Positions 18,991-28,457 are shown, counted from the stretch's first letter. The stretch is DNA of 64,000 nucleotides from Leuconostoc carnosum (GCF_014207505.1 NZ_JACHGL010000001.1:124001-188000), one strand, 5' to 3'. The notes: generated from the sequence alone by a model not told the origin. Translations and numbers: made by a program.

Positions 18991-19965
18991 ATGGATAAAA
19001 CGCATATAAAGTATACGTTGAGCTGGGCTACATTGGCTTTGATGATATTTATTTTAATTTTTGTTATGACCATTTTCAATATTATTGGTCCATATGGCAT
19101 GACAACTATTGTATTGATTGGGATTAATTTAATTGCAGCGGTTGGTCTAAATTTGGTAATTGGAATGTCTGGTCAATTCTCACTTGGACATGCTGGATTT
19201 ATGGCCATTGGCGCTTATGCTACCGCATTAATTGCTACAGCTATTCCAACAGTATTTGGTTTTGTTATTAGCTTATTGATTGGCGCCACGTTAAGTGGTA
19301 TTGTTGCTTTAATTGTGGGTATACCAACATTACGTTTACGTGGAGATTATTTAGCCATTGCAACACTTGGTGTTGCAGAAATTATTCGTATTTTAATTAT
19401 GAATTTAAAAATCACTCGCGGTCCGGCCGGTATTTTTGCTATTCCATCTTTTGTGAATTGGCAAGTAGTGTTTGGATTAAGTGTATTAACGATTATTGTT
19501 GTTGTGAATTTAGTTCGTAGTACAACAGGACGTGCAATTATTGCAGTTCGTGATAATGAAATTGCAGCTGAATCTTTAGGTATTAACACGACAAAATATA
19601 AAGTTATTGCGTTTGTTATTGGAGCGATGTTAGCAGCACTTGCAGGTGGCTTACGTGCTAGCTTTATCCAATCGGTTTCACCACAAGATTATTCCTTTAT
19701 GCAAAGTATTACAATTTTGATTATTGTTGTTTTAGGTGGTATTGGGTCAATTAGCGGTACTGTAATAACAGCTGTTGCGTTGGGAATTTTGGATGTTGTA
19801 TTACAAAGCTTTGGTTCATTACGTATGGTTATTTATGCTTTAATCTTAATTATTGTGATGCTATTTAGACCACAAGGTTTGCTTGGTACGTTCGAATTTT
19901 CTTTAAAGACAATGCTATTTAGTTCAGGAGGCGATAATGACAAGGACCATTCTAAAAACGCGTGA
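18991..19965 (+). CDS. livM: Branched-chain amino acid ABC transporter permease LivM
   Basis: Second permease subunit of the liv system. Family motifs: NLVIGMSGQFSLGHAGFMAI, PTLRLRGDYLAIATLG and the coupling region RDNEIAAESLGINTTKYK. About nine helices; the C-terminus is a short polar tail. The last 29 bases overlap the start of livG in another frame, a normal compact junction rather than a frameshift. Confidence 0.95.
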   Translation: MDKTHIKYTLSWATLALMIFILIFVMTIFNIIGPYGMTTIVLIGINLIAAVGLNLVIGMSGQFSLGHAGFMAIGAYATALIATAIPTVFGFVISLLIGATLSGIVALIVGIPTLRLRGDYLAIATLGVAEIIRILIMNLKITRGPAGIFAIPSFVNWQVVFGLSVLTIIVVVNLVRSTTGRAIIAVRDNEIAAESLGINTTKYKVIAFVIGAMLAALAGGLRASFIQSVSPQDYSFMQSITILIIVVLGGIGSISGTVITAVALGILDVVLQSFGSLRMVIYALILIIVMLFRPQGLLGTFEFSLKTMLFSSGGDNDKDHSKNA

Positions 19966-20719
19966 TCTGAGTGTGAGATTTGGTGGTGTGACAGCTGTTG
20001 ATCAAGTATCAATAGAAGCACGTGAAAATGAGCTTGTTGGACTTATTGGACCAAACGGTGCTGGAAAAACAACATTATTTAATTTACTAACAGGTGTTTA
20101 TAAACCAACTAATGGTGAAGTATCAATTTTTAGTAATGATAAACTGATCAATATTAATCAATTGTCACCATATAAACGTTCACAATTAGGTATTGCCCGT
20201 ACTTTTCAAAATATTCGCTTATTTAAAAGTAGAACAGTGCTAGAAAATGTATTGATTGCTATGACTGCTAAAAATAAGTCATATTCTTTGCAGGCAATAT
20301 TACGTACACCAAGTTTCTATAAAAATGAAGAAAAACGTCAACAACAGGCGATGGCATTGCTCGACATTTTTGGTATGACAAATGTAGCAGATGAGTTAGC
20401 AGATAATTTATCTTATGGTCAACAACGACGGTTGGAAATTGTTCGTGCATTGGCGACTAAACCGGCAATTCTATTTTTAGATGAGCCTGCCGCTGGTATG
20501 AATCCTCAAGAAACGAAAGAATTGACAGATTTAATCAAGCAAATTCAAGTGCAGTTTAAAATGACTATTATTTTGATAGAGCATGATATGAACTTGGTCA
20601 TGGCTGTCAGTGAAAGACTTTATGTATTAGAATATGGGAAAGTTTTGGCAACGGGAACACCAATTGAAATTCAAAATAATCCAGCAGTAATTAAAGCTTA
20701 CCTGGGGGAAGAAGGTTGA
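19937..20719 (+). CDS. livG: Branched-chain amino acid ABC transporter ATP-binding protein LivG
   Basis: ABC ATPase of 260 aa. Walker A GPNGAGKTT (about 36-44), LivG-specific GIARTFQNIRLF, signature LSYGQQRRLE, Walker B AILFLDEPAAGMN, and H-loop IEHDM. AGGAGG precedes the ATG, which lies inside livM. Its stop is followed after two bases by the livF ATG. Confidence 0.97.
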   Translation: MTRTILKTRDLSVRFGGVTAVDQVSIEARENELVGLIGPNGAGKTTLFNLLTGVYKPTNGEVSIFSNDKLININQLSPYKRSQLGIARTFQNIRLFKSRTVLENVLIAMTAKNKSYSLQAILRTPSFYKNEEKRQQQAMALLDIFGMTNVADELADNLSYGQQRRLEIVRALATKPAILFLDEPAAGMNPQETKELTDLIKQIQVQFKMTIILIEHDMNLVMAVSERLYVLEYGKVLATGTPIEIQNNPAVIKAYLGEEG

Positions 20720-20721
20720 TA

Positions 20722-21438
20722 ATGGCTGAAGAATTGTTGAAAGTGGATAATTTAAGTGTGAATTACGGTGCGATTAAGGCCGTTCGTGGTGTGAGTTTTT
20801 CTGTTAATAGTGGTGAAATCGTCACATTAATCGGGGCTAATGGTGCAGGGAAAAGTACAATTTTACGTACAATTTCTGGATTAGAGAAAGTCGCTGACGG
20901 TATTATTTCTTTTGAACACCAAATTTTAAATCGTATGCCATCTGAAAGGCGTGTTCGCAGTGGTATTGTTCACGTACCGGAGGGACGTCGTGTGTTTCCG
21001 GGTATGAGTGTTCAAGAAAACCTACAACTTGGCGCTTTTACAATTTCTGGTAAATCTCAAAATAATGCGGCTTATGAAGCTGTATATGAGCATTTTCCAA
21101 TTTTAAAAGATCGTCGAAATCAGGATGCGGCAACGTTGTCAGGTGGGGAACAACAAATGCTCGCTATTGGCCGTGCCTTAATGGCAAAGCCAAAAATCAT
21201 TTTATTAGACGAGCCTTCAATGGGACTTGCGCCACTTTACATTCAAAAAATATTTGATATTATTCAAAATATCCGAGATACTGGTGTGACGGTGCTAGTG
21301 ATTGAGCAAAATGCTAATCAGGCGTTAAAAATAGCTGATCGGGGCTATGTAATTGAAGGTGGTAAAATTACTGCAACAGGCACCGGAGAAGAATTATTAG
21401 CATCAGCCGATGTTCGTCAAGCTTATCTTGGCGGTTAA
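20722..21438 (+). CDS. livF: Branched-chain amino acid ABC transporter ATP-binding protein LivF
   Basis: Second ABC ATPase of the liv pair, 238 aa. Walker A GANGAGKST, the LivF motif VPEGRRVFPGMSVQENL, signature LSGGEQQMLAI, Walker B IILLDEPSMGLAP. AAGAAGG lies at the right distance before ATG 20722; a TTG at 20716 is less likely. Last gene of the operon; no clear terminator follows and the next promoter begins 27 bases later. Confidence 0.96.
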   Translation: MAEELLKVDNLSVNYGAIKAVRGVSFSVNSGEIVTLIGANGAGKSTILRTISGLEKVADGIISFEHQILNRMPSERRVRSGIVHVPEGRRVFPGMSVQENLQLGAFTISGKSQNNAAYEAVYEHFPILKDRRNQDAATLSGGEQQMLAIGRALMAKPKIILLDEPSMGLAPLYIQKIFDIIQNIRDTGVTVLVIEQNANQALKIADRGYVIEGGKITATGTGEELLASADVRQAYLGG

Positions 21439-21465
21439 GGTTAGTAATCAATTACAAATTAAAGC

Positions 21466-21494
21466 TTGACACATGAAGTTATACTTGATAACAT
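21466..21494 (+). promoter_or_regulatory. Promoter of the metF T-box transcript
   Basis: TTGACA, 17 bases, TAACAT, immediately upstream of the Met T-box leader. Confidence 0.7.
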
Positions 21495-21499
21495 ATGTT

Positions 21500-21816
21500 C
21501 AACGATGAAAAGATAAGTAATGTGATAAGCGTTCTAAGAGAGTCTACGTTTGGTGCAAGTAGATGACGTAATTATATGAAAATGGTCTTGGAGAAATGTC
21601 ATTGTGAGCATACGCCAACTCATATGTTGATACGGTGTGAGCAATGTCCGGGAGAGCCCGTTATAGCTACCATAATTCCTATTATTTTGTTCAGATATTT
21701 TCAAAGCAAAATAAAAGTGATTGTGTGAGGTATGTTTTTTAAACATATAAATGCTGGGTGGTAACGCGATAATTCGTCCCACAGTTTGATTAGGTTCAAA
21801 CTGTGGGATTTTTTGT
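21500..21816 (+). promoter_or_regulatory. T-box leader, methionine type (upstream of metF)
   Basis: T-box core CTGGGTGGTAACGCG at about 21753-21768, then a terminator CCCACAGTTTGA/TCAAACTGTGGG with T-run. Stem I has AGAGAG, a TCTAC/GTAGA stem with GGTG in its loop, then 18 bases later ATG (21582-21584) in the shared context GAAAATGGTCTTGGAG. The same ATG context recurs in the metE leader, so the specifier is methionine. It should raise expression of the downstream genes when tRNA-Met is uncharged. Confidence 0.93.
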
Positions 21817-21867
21817 TGCATTATAATATGATGAAATGAATAATTGGATAGAAAATAGAAGGGCAAT

Positions 21868-22011
21868 ATGGCAAAATAATTAAAGCGTGCAATGAGTTCA
21901 AGACAAATACAAATGATTGGTTTGGCTAGTGGTATTGGCACAGGATTATTTTTATCATCGGCTTATACGATTCATACGGCGGGGCTTTCTATTATCATGC
22001 ACAAAAACTAA
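21868..22011 (+). pseudogene. Remnant of an APC-family amino acid permease
   Basis: An ATG with AGAAGGG upstream reads MAK then a TAA stop; the same frame continues LKRAMSSRQIQMIGLASGIG, TGLFLSSAYTIHTAG and LSIIMHKN before a second stop. This matches the N-terminal 45 or so residues of amino acid permeases (conserved IGTGLF of helix 1), while the remaining 400 residues are missing. Because it lies directly behind a Met T-box, the ancestral gene was probably a methionine or related permease. Confidence 0.8.
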
Positions 22012-22071
22012 TTGGGACGGCAACTGAATAAATTTATGTGGTTGGATAATAACGAATGAAGAGAGACGACA

Positions 22072-22170
22072 ATGGTAACAGCTTTTAAAATATATTATTT
22101 GCACGGTGAGAAGATAACTACGAATGTTTTTTTGAAAGGGTGTGGAGCAGTAGATGCAGTCATGTTCTGA
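22072..22170 (+). CDS. Conserved 32-aa small protein, metF copy
   Basis: ATG to TGA, 32 codons, with a GAGAG-type site just upstream. It aligns without gaps in its core with the ORF at 23531-23629: both share KIYYLH, a Lys-Ile pair, an FL pair, a Gly-x-Gly-Ala-x-Asp core and Val-Met near the end, about 18 of 31 positions identical. Many shared residues use different synonymous codons, which argues for selection on the protein. Both copies sit between a Met T-box terminator and a methionine-synthesis gene. The family and function are not recognised. Confidence 0.65.
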   Translation: MVTAFKIYYLHGEKITTNVFLKGCGAVDAVMF

Positions 22171-22210
22171 ATAGAATTGATAACACAATTAATTATAAAG
22201 GATAAGAACT

Positions 22211-23107
22211 ATGACTAAAATATCTGAAATATATCACACAAAACCAGCGCCAGTATTATCATTTGAAATTTTCCCACCAAAAAAAGAAGGTGATATTGAA
22301 TCACTGTATCAAACTTTGAACGACGTTGATCCACTTGCTTTAGGCGTGGACTACATTAGTGTGACATATGGTGCGGGTGGTTCTGGTAATAATATCAAAA
22401 CACGTGATTTGGCACAATACATTCAAGAACATTTTGGAGTGACAGCGCTTCATCATTTAACAGGTATCAATCAAACACCGGAAGTTTTGCAGGATCAGTT
22501 AGCCGATATCAAACAAGCCGGTATTGAAAACATTCTAGCATTACGTGGTGATTTACCAGATGCAGATTATGTGAACACATATTATCCTTATGCCAAAGAT
22601 TTAATACATGATATCAAGCAATTTAATCAATTTAATATTGGTGCAGCAATCTATCCTGAAGGACATGTTGACAATCCTGTGACTGGTATTAGTGTGGCGG
22701 GTGTCAAAGAAAAGGTTGTCAGTGGCACTGATTTCTTGATTTCCCAATTTTTCTTTGAAAATGATGTGTATTACAATATGCAAGATGCCTTAAAGAGCAA
22801 TTACATTAAAGTGCCTGTTTCTGCAGGTGTGATGCCTATTATTAATAAAGCACAGGTAGAACGTATGACGTACATGATTGGGTCATCCCTACCATCACGT
22901 TTAGTTAAAATTATTCATAAATATGAAAACCAGCCAGATAGTTTGAAGCAAGCTGGCATTGAGTACGCACTTGAACAAATTCATGATCTATTAAACCATG
23001 GTGTTGATGGGATACATTTATACGCAATGAATCGTCCAAGTGTGCTGAAAAGCATGTTACCAGTAATTAATCAGGATATTCAATCAAAATCTTTGGATTT
23101 TCCATGA
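22211..23107 (+). CDS. metF: Methylenetetrahydrofolate reductase
   Basis: Flavoprotein that makes 5-methyl-THF for homocysteine methylation. 298-aa TIM barrel with the N-terminal SFEIFPPKKEGD, the conserved ISVTYGAGGS, LALRGDLP, and SQFFFEND motifs. AAAGGAT precedes the ATG. It lies 40 bases behind the small ORF and is expected to be controlled by the Met T-box. It supplies the methyl donor for MetE, encoded next in a parallel T-box unit. Confidence 0.96.
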   Translation: MTKISEIYHTKPAPVLSFEIFPPKKEGDIESLYQTLNDVDPLALGVDYISVTYGAGGSGNNIKTRDLAQYIQEHFGVTALHHLTGINQTPEVLQDQLADIKQAGIENILALRGDLPDADYVNTYYPYAKDLIHDIKQFNQFNIGAAIYPEGHVDNPVTGISVAGVKEKVVSGTDFLISQFFFENDVYYNMQDALKSNYIKVPVSAGVMPIINKAQVERMTYMIGSSLPSRLVKIIHKYENQPDSLKQAGIEYALEQIHDLLNHGVDGIHLYAMNRPSVLKSMLPVINQDIQSKSLDFP

Positions 23108-23114
23108 AATTTTA

Positions 23115-23143
23115 TTGACAATAAAATGAGATTTTGATAATAT
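23115..23143 (+). promoter_or_regulatory. Promoter of the metE T-box transcript
   Basis: TTGACA (23115-23120), 17 bases, TAATAT (23138-23143), eight bases after the metF stop. Confidence 0.8.
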
Positions 23144-23147
23144 ATTC

Positions 23148-23470
23148 ATAACAGTGAAGAGATAAGTATTGATTTAGCGCTAAAAGAGAGTTTGCGTTTG
23201 GTGAGAGTAAACAGCTGATAATCAGGAAAATGGTCTTGGAGTTACTGTGTGGCGAGTACACGCCGGCTCATTAGCCGATACGATATAAGTCATGCTCGGG
23301 TGAGCCCGTTACAGCGTCATTGATTCCTTAAGGGGTATGTACAGATATTTTCGAATCATACCCTTGCGATCAATAGAGAGGTGTATTGTTTTTTTTTGCA
23401 GATACATAAAAACCGGGTGGTAACACGAGATTTCGTCCCGCAGACTAATTTTTAGTCTGCGGGATTTTTG
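23148..23470 (+). promoter_or_regulatory. T-box leader, methionine type (upstream of metE)
   Basis: T-box core CCGGGTGGTAACACG near 23414-23428 and terminator CCCGCAGACTAA/TTAGTCTGCGGG with T-run. Stem I has AGAGAG, a TTTGC/GTAAA stem with GGTG in the loop, and ATG at 23230-23232, 18 bases after the stem, exactly as in the metF leader. The two leaders are clear paralogues, so the whole promoter-leader-small ORF module appears duplicated. Confidence 0.93.
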
Positions 23471-23530
23471 TTTGTTGAGTTTTAAGAAACGAAAAAATTG
23501 GCTATACAACTTATTAGAAAGGGGTCGGCG

Positions 23531-23629
23531 ATGACCAGTTATTGTCAAAAAATTTATTATTTACATGCTGATAAAATTGTGACTGCAATATTTTTGACAG
23601 GTAGTGGTGCGATGGATTATGTCATGTGA
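23531..23629 (+). CDS. Conserved 32-aa small protein, metE copy
   Basis: ATG to TGA, 32 codons, preceded by AAAGGGG six or seven bases upstream. It is the paralogue of the ORF at 22072-22170: same length, shared KIYYLH, DKI/EKI, FL and GSGAMD/GCGAVD segments and VM end. No signal peptide or strong transmembrane helix is evident. A strong hairpin (23658-23700) separates it from metE. Its equal length and position in two independently regulated met units make chance unlikely, but the product is unknown. Confidence 0.7.
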   Translation: MTSYCQKIYYLHADKIVTAIFLTGSGAMDYVM

Positions 23630-23657
23630 TGCTGTCAGTTAATAGATATCATACCGT

Positions 23658-23700
23658 GTTAAAAGTGACATTCATGTTTACGAAGACTATCACTTTTAAC
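23658..23700 (+). other. Inverted repeat between the small ORF and metE
   Basis: GTTAAAAGTGA and TCACTTTTAAC form a perfect 11-bp stem around a 21-base loop. No T-run follows, so it is not a typical terminator; it could be a processing or stability element, or an operator. Confidence 0.6.
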
Positions 23701-23722
23701 TTGAGCTAATTAGGAGAAAAAT

Positions 23723-26020
23723 ATGACAACAGTAAAATCATCAAACCTTGGTTATCCACGTTTGGGTGAACATCGTGAATGGAAAAAATTATTAGAATCT
23801 TACTGGAAAGGTGACGTGACAGAAAAAGAATTTCATGTTACGTCAAAAGAAATTCGCTTAACGAATTTAAAAAAGCAAATTGATGCAGGCATTGATATTG
23901 TTCCTGTTGCTGATAATTCAAATTATGATCATGTACTAGATACTTCAGTAGCTTTCAATATTGTACCCACACGTTTTGGCTCTTACACGGAAAAATTGAC
24001 CTTAGATCAATACTATGATATTGCTCGTGGGAATAAAGACAACGTCGCTGCCGATATGACGAAATGGTTCAATATTAATTACCACTATACTGTGCCAGAA
24101 TTTGATAATACACAACCACGTTTGCTAGAAAATCGATGGTTAAAGTATTGGCAAGAAGCTAAAAATGAATTAGGAATTAATGGGAAGCCGGTTATTGTCG
24201 GACCGGTAACACTGATTAAATTGGGTAAGTTACATGGCGACTATGTTTCAACTGAAAAAGATATTGATATCTTACTTGATAGTATTTTACCATTGTATCA
24301 ACAAGTGTTTAAAGAATTACAGGATGCGGGTGTGGACTGGGTGCAACTTGATGAACCAAGCTTGGTTAAAGTGGCACATGAAGAAGAGGTAAAACCATAT
24401 CGCCGCGCAATTGAGGCGCTTAGAGCAGCGGCACCAAAGCTCAATATCGAATTACAAACTTATTTTGATGCCATTGACCCATATCAATCAGTCGTTAATT
24501 TACCTGTTCAGGCTGTGGGTCTTGATTTTGTTAATGGCAATGGTGAGAACTTGAGACATATCCGTGAATTTGGTTTTCCAAAAGAAAAAATTTTGGCAGC
24601 TGGTGTGATTGATGGACATAATGTTTGGACCGCTGATTTGTCAAAAAAATTGCAATTAGTTACTGAATTGCAAGGTATTTCTTCAGAATTATGGATTCAA
24701 CCATCAAACACATTGTTGCATGTACCAATTACCACGAAATACGAAACAGCAGCAGGTCCAGAGTTACTGGGTGGCTTAGCCTTTGCAGATGAAAAGCTGC
24801 CAGAAATTGTGACATTAACGCAAACATTAAACGGTGATGATACGCGCGTTAGTTTTACTGAAAATGCTGCAGCATTGAAAGCGTTGAACGAATCAAAAGC
24901 ACGTAATAATGTGACAGTTCAAACAGCTATCAAAAATTTGGATCAGTCACATGTTGAACGTCATAGTACTTATGCTGAGCGTTCAAAGCTACAACAGGCA
25001 CAGTTGCATTTGCCAAAGTTACCAACAACTACAATTGGATCCTTTCCTCAATCTACAGAAGTGCGCGCAAAACGTGCAGCGTGGCGTAAGGGTCATCTCA
25101 CAGATGATCAATATGATGCATTCATTAAATTAGAAACGACACGTTGGATTAAATTACAAGAAGATTTAGGTTTGGATGTTTTGGTTCATGGTGAATTTGA
25201 ACGAACAGATATGGTTGAGTATTTTGGTCAGAAACTTGATGGCTTTTATGCAACACAAAATGGTTGGGTACAATCTTATGGTTCTCGTGGTGTTCGCCCA
25301 CCAGTTATTTTTGGAGACGTTGATTACATAGAACCAATTACAGTAGCAGCATCAACTTACGCCCAATCACAAACAGAGAAGCCTGTGAAGGGGATGTTGA
25401 CAGCACCTTTGACGATAATCAACTGGTCATTTGTCCGTAACGATATCAAACGCGCTGATGTGCAAAATCAAATTGCTTTGGCCTTACGTCAAGAAGTCAT
25501 TAATTTGGAAAAAGCGGGAATTAATATTATTCAAGTTGATGAACCTGCGTTGCGCGAAGGGTTACCATTGAAAAAACGCAATTGGCAAAACTATTTGGAC
25601 GAAGCAGTTTACTCTTTCAAAATTACAACGACTGGTGTGCGTGATGAAACACAAATTCATACGCATATGTGTTATTCAGATTTTGAAGATATTATTAGTA
25701 CCATTTCAGACTTGGATGCGGACGTAATTTCAATTGAAACATCGCGTTCACACGGTGAAATTATTTCAGCTTTTGAAGCGGTTGATTATGACAAGCAAAT
25801 TGGTTTGGGTGTCTATGATATCCATTCACCACGTATTCCAACTGTTGAAGAAATTGCTGATAATATTCGTCGTGGTCTAAAAGTAATTGACGATAAGCAG
25901 TTCTGGGTAAATCCAGATTGTGGTTTGAAAACACGCAATGAAGAACAAACGTTATCAGCTTTAGCAAACTTAGAAAAAGCTAGAAATACGGTGTTAACTG
26001 AGCTCGAAGTTGAGGCTTGA
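23723..26020 (+). CDS. metE: Cobalamin-independent methionine synthase
   Basis: Transfers the methyl group of 5-methyl-THF-triglutamate to homocysteine. 765 aa, two related barrels as usual. The N-terminal part has [15 protein letters not shown]; the C-terminal catalytic barrel has [26 protein letters not shown], the zinc site HTHMCYSDF and NPDCGLKTR, and [16 protein letters not shown] precedes the ATG. Read behind its own Met T-box. Confidence 0.98.
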   Translation: MTTVKSSNLGYPRLGEHREWKKLLESYWKGDVTEKEFHVTSKEIRLTNLKKQIDAGIDIVPVADNSNYDHVLDTSVAFNIVPTRFGSYTEKLTLDQYYDIARGNKDNVAADMTKWFNINYHYTVPEFDNTQPRLLENRWLKYWQEAKNELGINGKPVIVGPVTLIKLGKLHGDYVSTEKDIDILLDSILPLYQQVFKELQDAGVDWVQLDEPSLVKVAHEEEVKPYRRAIEALRAAAPKLNIELQTYFDAIDPYQSVVNLPVQAVGLDFVNGNGENLRHIREFGFPKEKILAAGVIDGHNVWTADLSKKLQLVTELQGISSELWIQPSNTLLHVPITTKYETAAGPELLGGLAFADEKLPEIVTLTQTLNGDDTRVSFTENAAALKALNESKARNNVTVQTAIKNLDQSHVERHSTYAERSKLQQAQLHLPKLPTTTIGSFPQSTEVRAKRAAWRKGHLTDDQYDAFIKLETTRWIKLQEDLGLDVLVHGEFERTDMVEYFGQKLDGFYATQNGWVQSYGSRGVRPPVIFGDVDYIEPITVAASTYAQSQTEKPVKGMLTAPLTIINWSFVRNDIKRADVQNQIALALRQEVINLEKAGINIIQVDEPALREGLPLKKRNWQNYLDEAVYSFKITTTGVRDETQIHTHMCYSDFEDIISTISDLDADVISIETSRSHGEIISAFEAVDYDKQIGLGVYDIHSPRIPTVEEIADNIRRGLKVIDDKQFWVNPDCGLKTRNEEQTLSALANLEKARNTVLTELEVEA

Positions 26021-26064
26021 TACTATTCAGTTAGTGAATTAATTTGCCTTTGAAATAATATATT

Positions 26065-26096
26065 AAAAAAACTCAGATTTTTTCTGAGTTTTTTTA
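26065..26096. terminator. Bidirectional terminator between metE and the LURP-one-like gene
   Basis: AAAAACTCAGA-TTTT-TCTGAGTTTTT with A-run and T-run on either side, between convergent genes. Confidence 0.9.
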
Positions 26097-26115
26097 TGAT
26101 TATTAAATGCACTAT

Positions 26116-26652
26116 TTATTTCATATAGGTTTGACGATAATTTAAGTTATTACCTGGTAACCACTTGAGATGAGTTAGTGGATTTGATTTTGTACCCCAG
26201 ATATCAAGTAGTGCAGCAATGGCGATATGAACAGGTGCCTGGGAATCAAATGTTACTGTTAATTTATTATAAATACCATCTGGGCGGGTATCGGGCTTGA
26301 CACTGAGTAATTTTTTGGTATTGTGGGTAATGAAGTATCGATTAGCAATGAAATTACCAGAAATCAACCAACTCAAGTGGCGTACGTAAACAATATCGCC
26401 AAAATGACCGAAAGTCAAACTGATGGAACCAACGACATGACCACGGTATTTTAAGATAAATCTTGGTATAATACCAAATGAGGTTTGTTTAATACGGACA
26501 AGAACAGTACCGGACATATCTTGCACATGTAATTCATCATGTTTTTTACCACTACGACCAGAGACTAGGTAACTTGCTTGGAAATTTTCATCAAATACAA
26601 TGTTAACGCCATCGCTAATGCTATGCCGTTGTCTTAAGTAGTATTGCGTCAT
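26116..26652 (-). CDS. LURP-one-related (YxjI-like) protein
   Basis: 178-aa cytoplasmic protein of the LURP-one/Tubby-C-terminal-like fold. Family-like features: the N-terminal YYLRQRHSISDGVNIVFDE, then short beta segments with basic turn residues (SYLVSGRSGKK, VLVRIKQTSFGIIPRF), and a terminal hydrophobic helix (APVHIAIAALLDIWG). The biochemical function of bacterial members is not established. It starts after AGAGGAATAACC and is transcribed divergently from ung. Confidence 0.75.
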   Translation of the reverse strand: MTQYYLRQRHSISDGVNIVFDENFQASYLVSGRSGKKHDELHVQDMSGTVLVRIKQTSFGIIPRFILKYRGHVVGSISLTFGHFGDIVYVRHLSWLISGNFIANRYFITHNTKKLLSVKPDTRPDGIYNKLTVTFDSQAPVHIAIAALLDIWGTKSNPLTHLKWLPGNNLNYRQTYMK

Positions 26653-26697
26653 GGTTATTCCTCTTTACCATAATTCTAACACGAAAGCAGATTAAAT

Positions 26698-27357
26698 ATG
26701 TTATTAACAAATACATCTTGGGCACCTTATATTAAGCATAAGTTATCATCAGAACAGTTGGCAGAAATAAAAGTCTTTCTAGATAATATTTACCAAGGCC
26801 AAACTATTTTCCCACCACGAGATAGAGTTTTTGCGGCACTGTTCGCCACCCAATTAAAAAATACAAAAGTAGTGATCATGGGACAAGATCCCTATCATGA
26901 GTTTGGGCAAGCACAAGGACTGAGTTTTTCAGTACCAGATACGACATCAGCACCGCCATCATTACGTAATATTTTGACTGAGTTAACTACTGATATTGGG
27001 AAACGAGCATCACATGATCTCACATCCTGGGCAACCCAAGGTGTATTGTTACTAAACGCAGTTTTGACCGTACCTGAAGGACACGCTAATGCGCATGCCG
27101 GTGGTGTGTGGGAACCGCTCACCGATGCGGTTATTCAAATTGCTTCGGAGGATGAAAATCCAAAAGTCTTTATTCTATGGGGAAAATATGCACAATCTAA
27201 ACGTAAATTTATTGACGAGTCCAGACATCTTGTAATTGTGTCAGCGCATCCAAGCCCTTTATCAGCATATCGCGGTTTTTTTGGTAGCCAACCGTTCTCA
27301 AAAGCCAATGATTTTTTGAGCAAAAATGGTCGACAGGCAATTGATTGGTTAGATTGA
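26698..27357 (+). CDS. ung: Uracil-DNA glycosylase
   Basis: Family 1 UDG that removes uracil from DNA for base excision repair. 219 aa. Water-activating loop GQDPYHEFGQAQGLSFS (Asp64 catalytic), LLLNAVLTV, and the leucine/His intercalation loop HPSPLSAYRGFFGS are all present. The start has only a weak ribosome-binding site. Stands alone, divergent from the LURP-one-like gene. Confidence 0.97.
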   Translation: MLLTNTSWAPYIKHKLSSEQLAEIKVFLDNIYQGQTIFPPRDRVFAALFATQLKNTKVVIMGQDPYHEFGQAQGLSFSVPDTTSAPPSLRNILTELTTDIGKRASHDLTSWATQGVLLLNAVLTVPEGHANAHAGGVWEPLTDAVIQIASEDENPKVFILWGKYAQSKRKFIDESRHLVIVSAHPSPLSAYRGFFGSQPFSKANDFLSKNGRQAIDWLD

Positions 27358-27464
27358 GTGAAAAAAATCACAAATATACTGAAAATCAAAGACAAATACC
27401 AATGCTTCTGTTACAATGAAAATGTAAAGAATGAACAGTGATAAAGTATACTGGAGGAAGTATT

Positions 27465-28451
27465 ATGGTTGAATTATTTGAACAATTAAAACATAAAATT
27501 AACGGACAAAATAAGCGTATTGTTTTTCCAGAAGGCACAGATGTGCGTATCCAAGGAGCTGCTGTTAGACTAGCAAGTGAAGGATTGATTGAGCCAATTT
27601 TGTTAGGCGATAAGAAGGTTATTGAACATACTGCAGCTGGGCATCAATTTGATTTATCTGGTATTGAAATTATTGATCCAAAACAGTATGATCCTTCTCT
27701 ATTAGCAGAACTAAATGCCGCCTTAGTGGCACGTCGTAAGGGTAAAACAGATGTAGACACTGCTACCAAGTGGTTAAAAGATGAAAACTACTTTGGTACA
27801 ATGCTTGTCTATACTGGTAAGGCAGATGGCATGGTTTCTGGTGCAACACATCCAACAGGGGACACAGTTCGTCCAGCATTACAATTAATCAAAACTGCCC
27901 CAGGCTCATCACGTATTTCGGGTGCATTTATCATGCAAAAAGGCGATGAACGTTATGTATTTGCTGATGCTGCAATCAATATTGATATTGATGCACCTAC
28001 AATGGCTGAAATTGCTATACAATCAGCAAAAACAGCTCAAGTTTTTGATATTGAACCAAAAATCGCTATGTTATCATTTTCAACTAAGGGGTCAGCAAAA
28101 TCGGCTTTGGTTGATAAAGTAGCTGAAGCAACCAAATTGGCTAAAGAGATGGCACCCGAGTTAGCAGATCAAATTGATGGTGAATTACAGTTTGATGCGG
28201 CCTTTGTCCCTTCAGTTGGTGAAGCTAAAGCACCCAACTCATCTGTAGCTGGACAAGCAAATACATTTGTTTTTCCGAGTTTAGAGGCAGGGAATATCGG
28301 TTATAAGATTGCACAGCGCTTAGGTGGCTATGAAGCAATTGGGCCCATTCTTCAAGGGTTGGCAAAACCTGTATCTGACTTATCGCGTGGCGCTAATGAA
28401 GAAGATGTATATAAAGTAGCTATTATTACTGCTGCACAAGCATTGGTATAG
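27465..28451 (+). CDS. pta: Phosphate acetyltransferase
   Basis: Interconverts acetyl-CoA and acetyl phosphate. In heterofermentative lactic acid bacteria it works in the ethanol/acetate branch of the phosphoketolase pathway. 328 aa from ATG 27465, chosen because GGAGGAAG lies seven bases upstream. Motifs: IVFPEGTDVRIQGAAVRL, DGMVSGATHPTGDTVRPALQ, MLSFSTKGSAKSA and PNSSVAGQANTFVFP. Monocistronic, with a long inverted-repeat terminator. Confidence 0.97.
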   Translation: MVELFEQLKHKINGQNKRIVFPEGTDVRIQGAAVRLASEGLIEPILLGDKKVIEHTAAGHQFDLSGIEIIDPKQYDPSLLAELNAALVARRKGKTDVDTATKWLKDENYFGTMLVYTGKADGMVSGATHPTGDTVRPALQLIKTAPGSSRISGAFIMQKGDERYVFADAAINIDIDAPTMAEIAIQSAKTAQVFDIEPKIAMLSFSTKGSAKSALVDKVAEATKLAKEMAPELADQIDGELQFDAAFVPSVGEAKAPNSSVAGQANTFVFPSLEAGNIGYKIAQRLGGYEAIGPILQGLAKPVSDLSRGANEEDVYKVAIITAAQALV

Positions 28452-28457
28452 CATAAA

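Noticed and set aside
19937-19965. Possible frameshift between livM and livG
   Set aside because: Both proteins are full length and livG has its own AGGAGG; this is an ordinary gene overlap.
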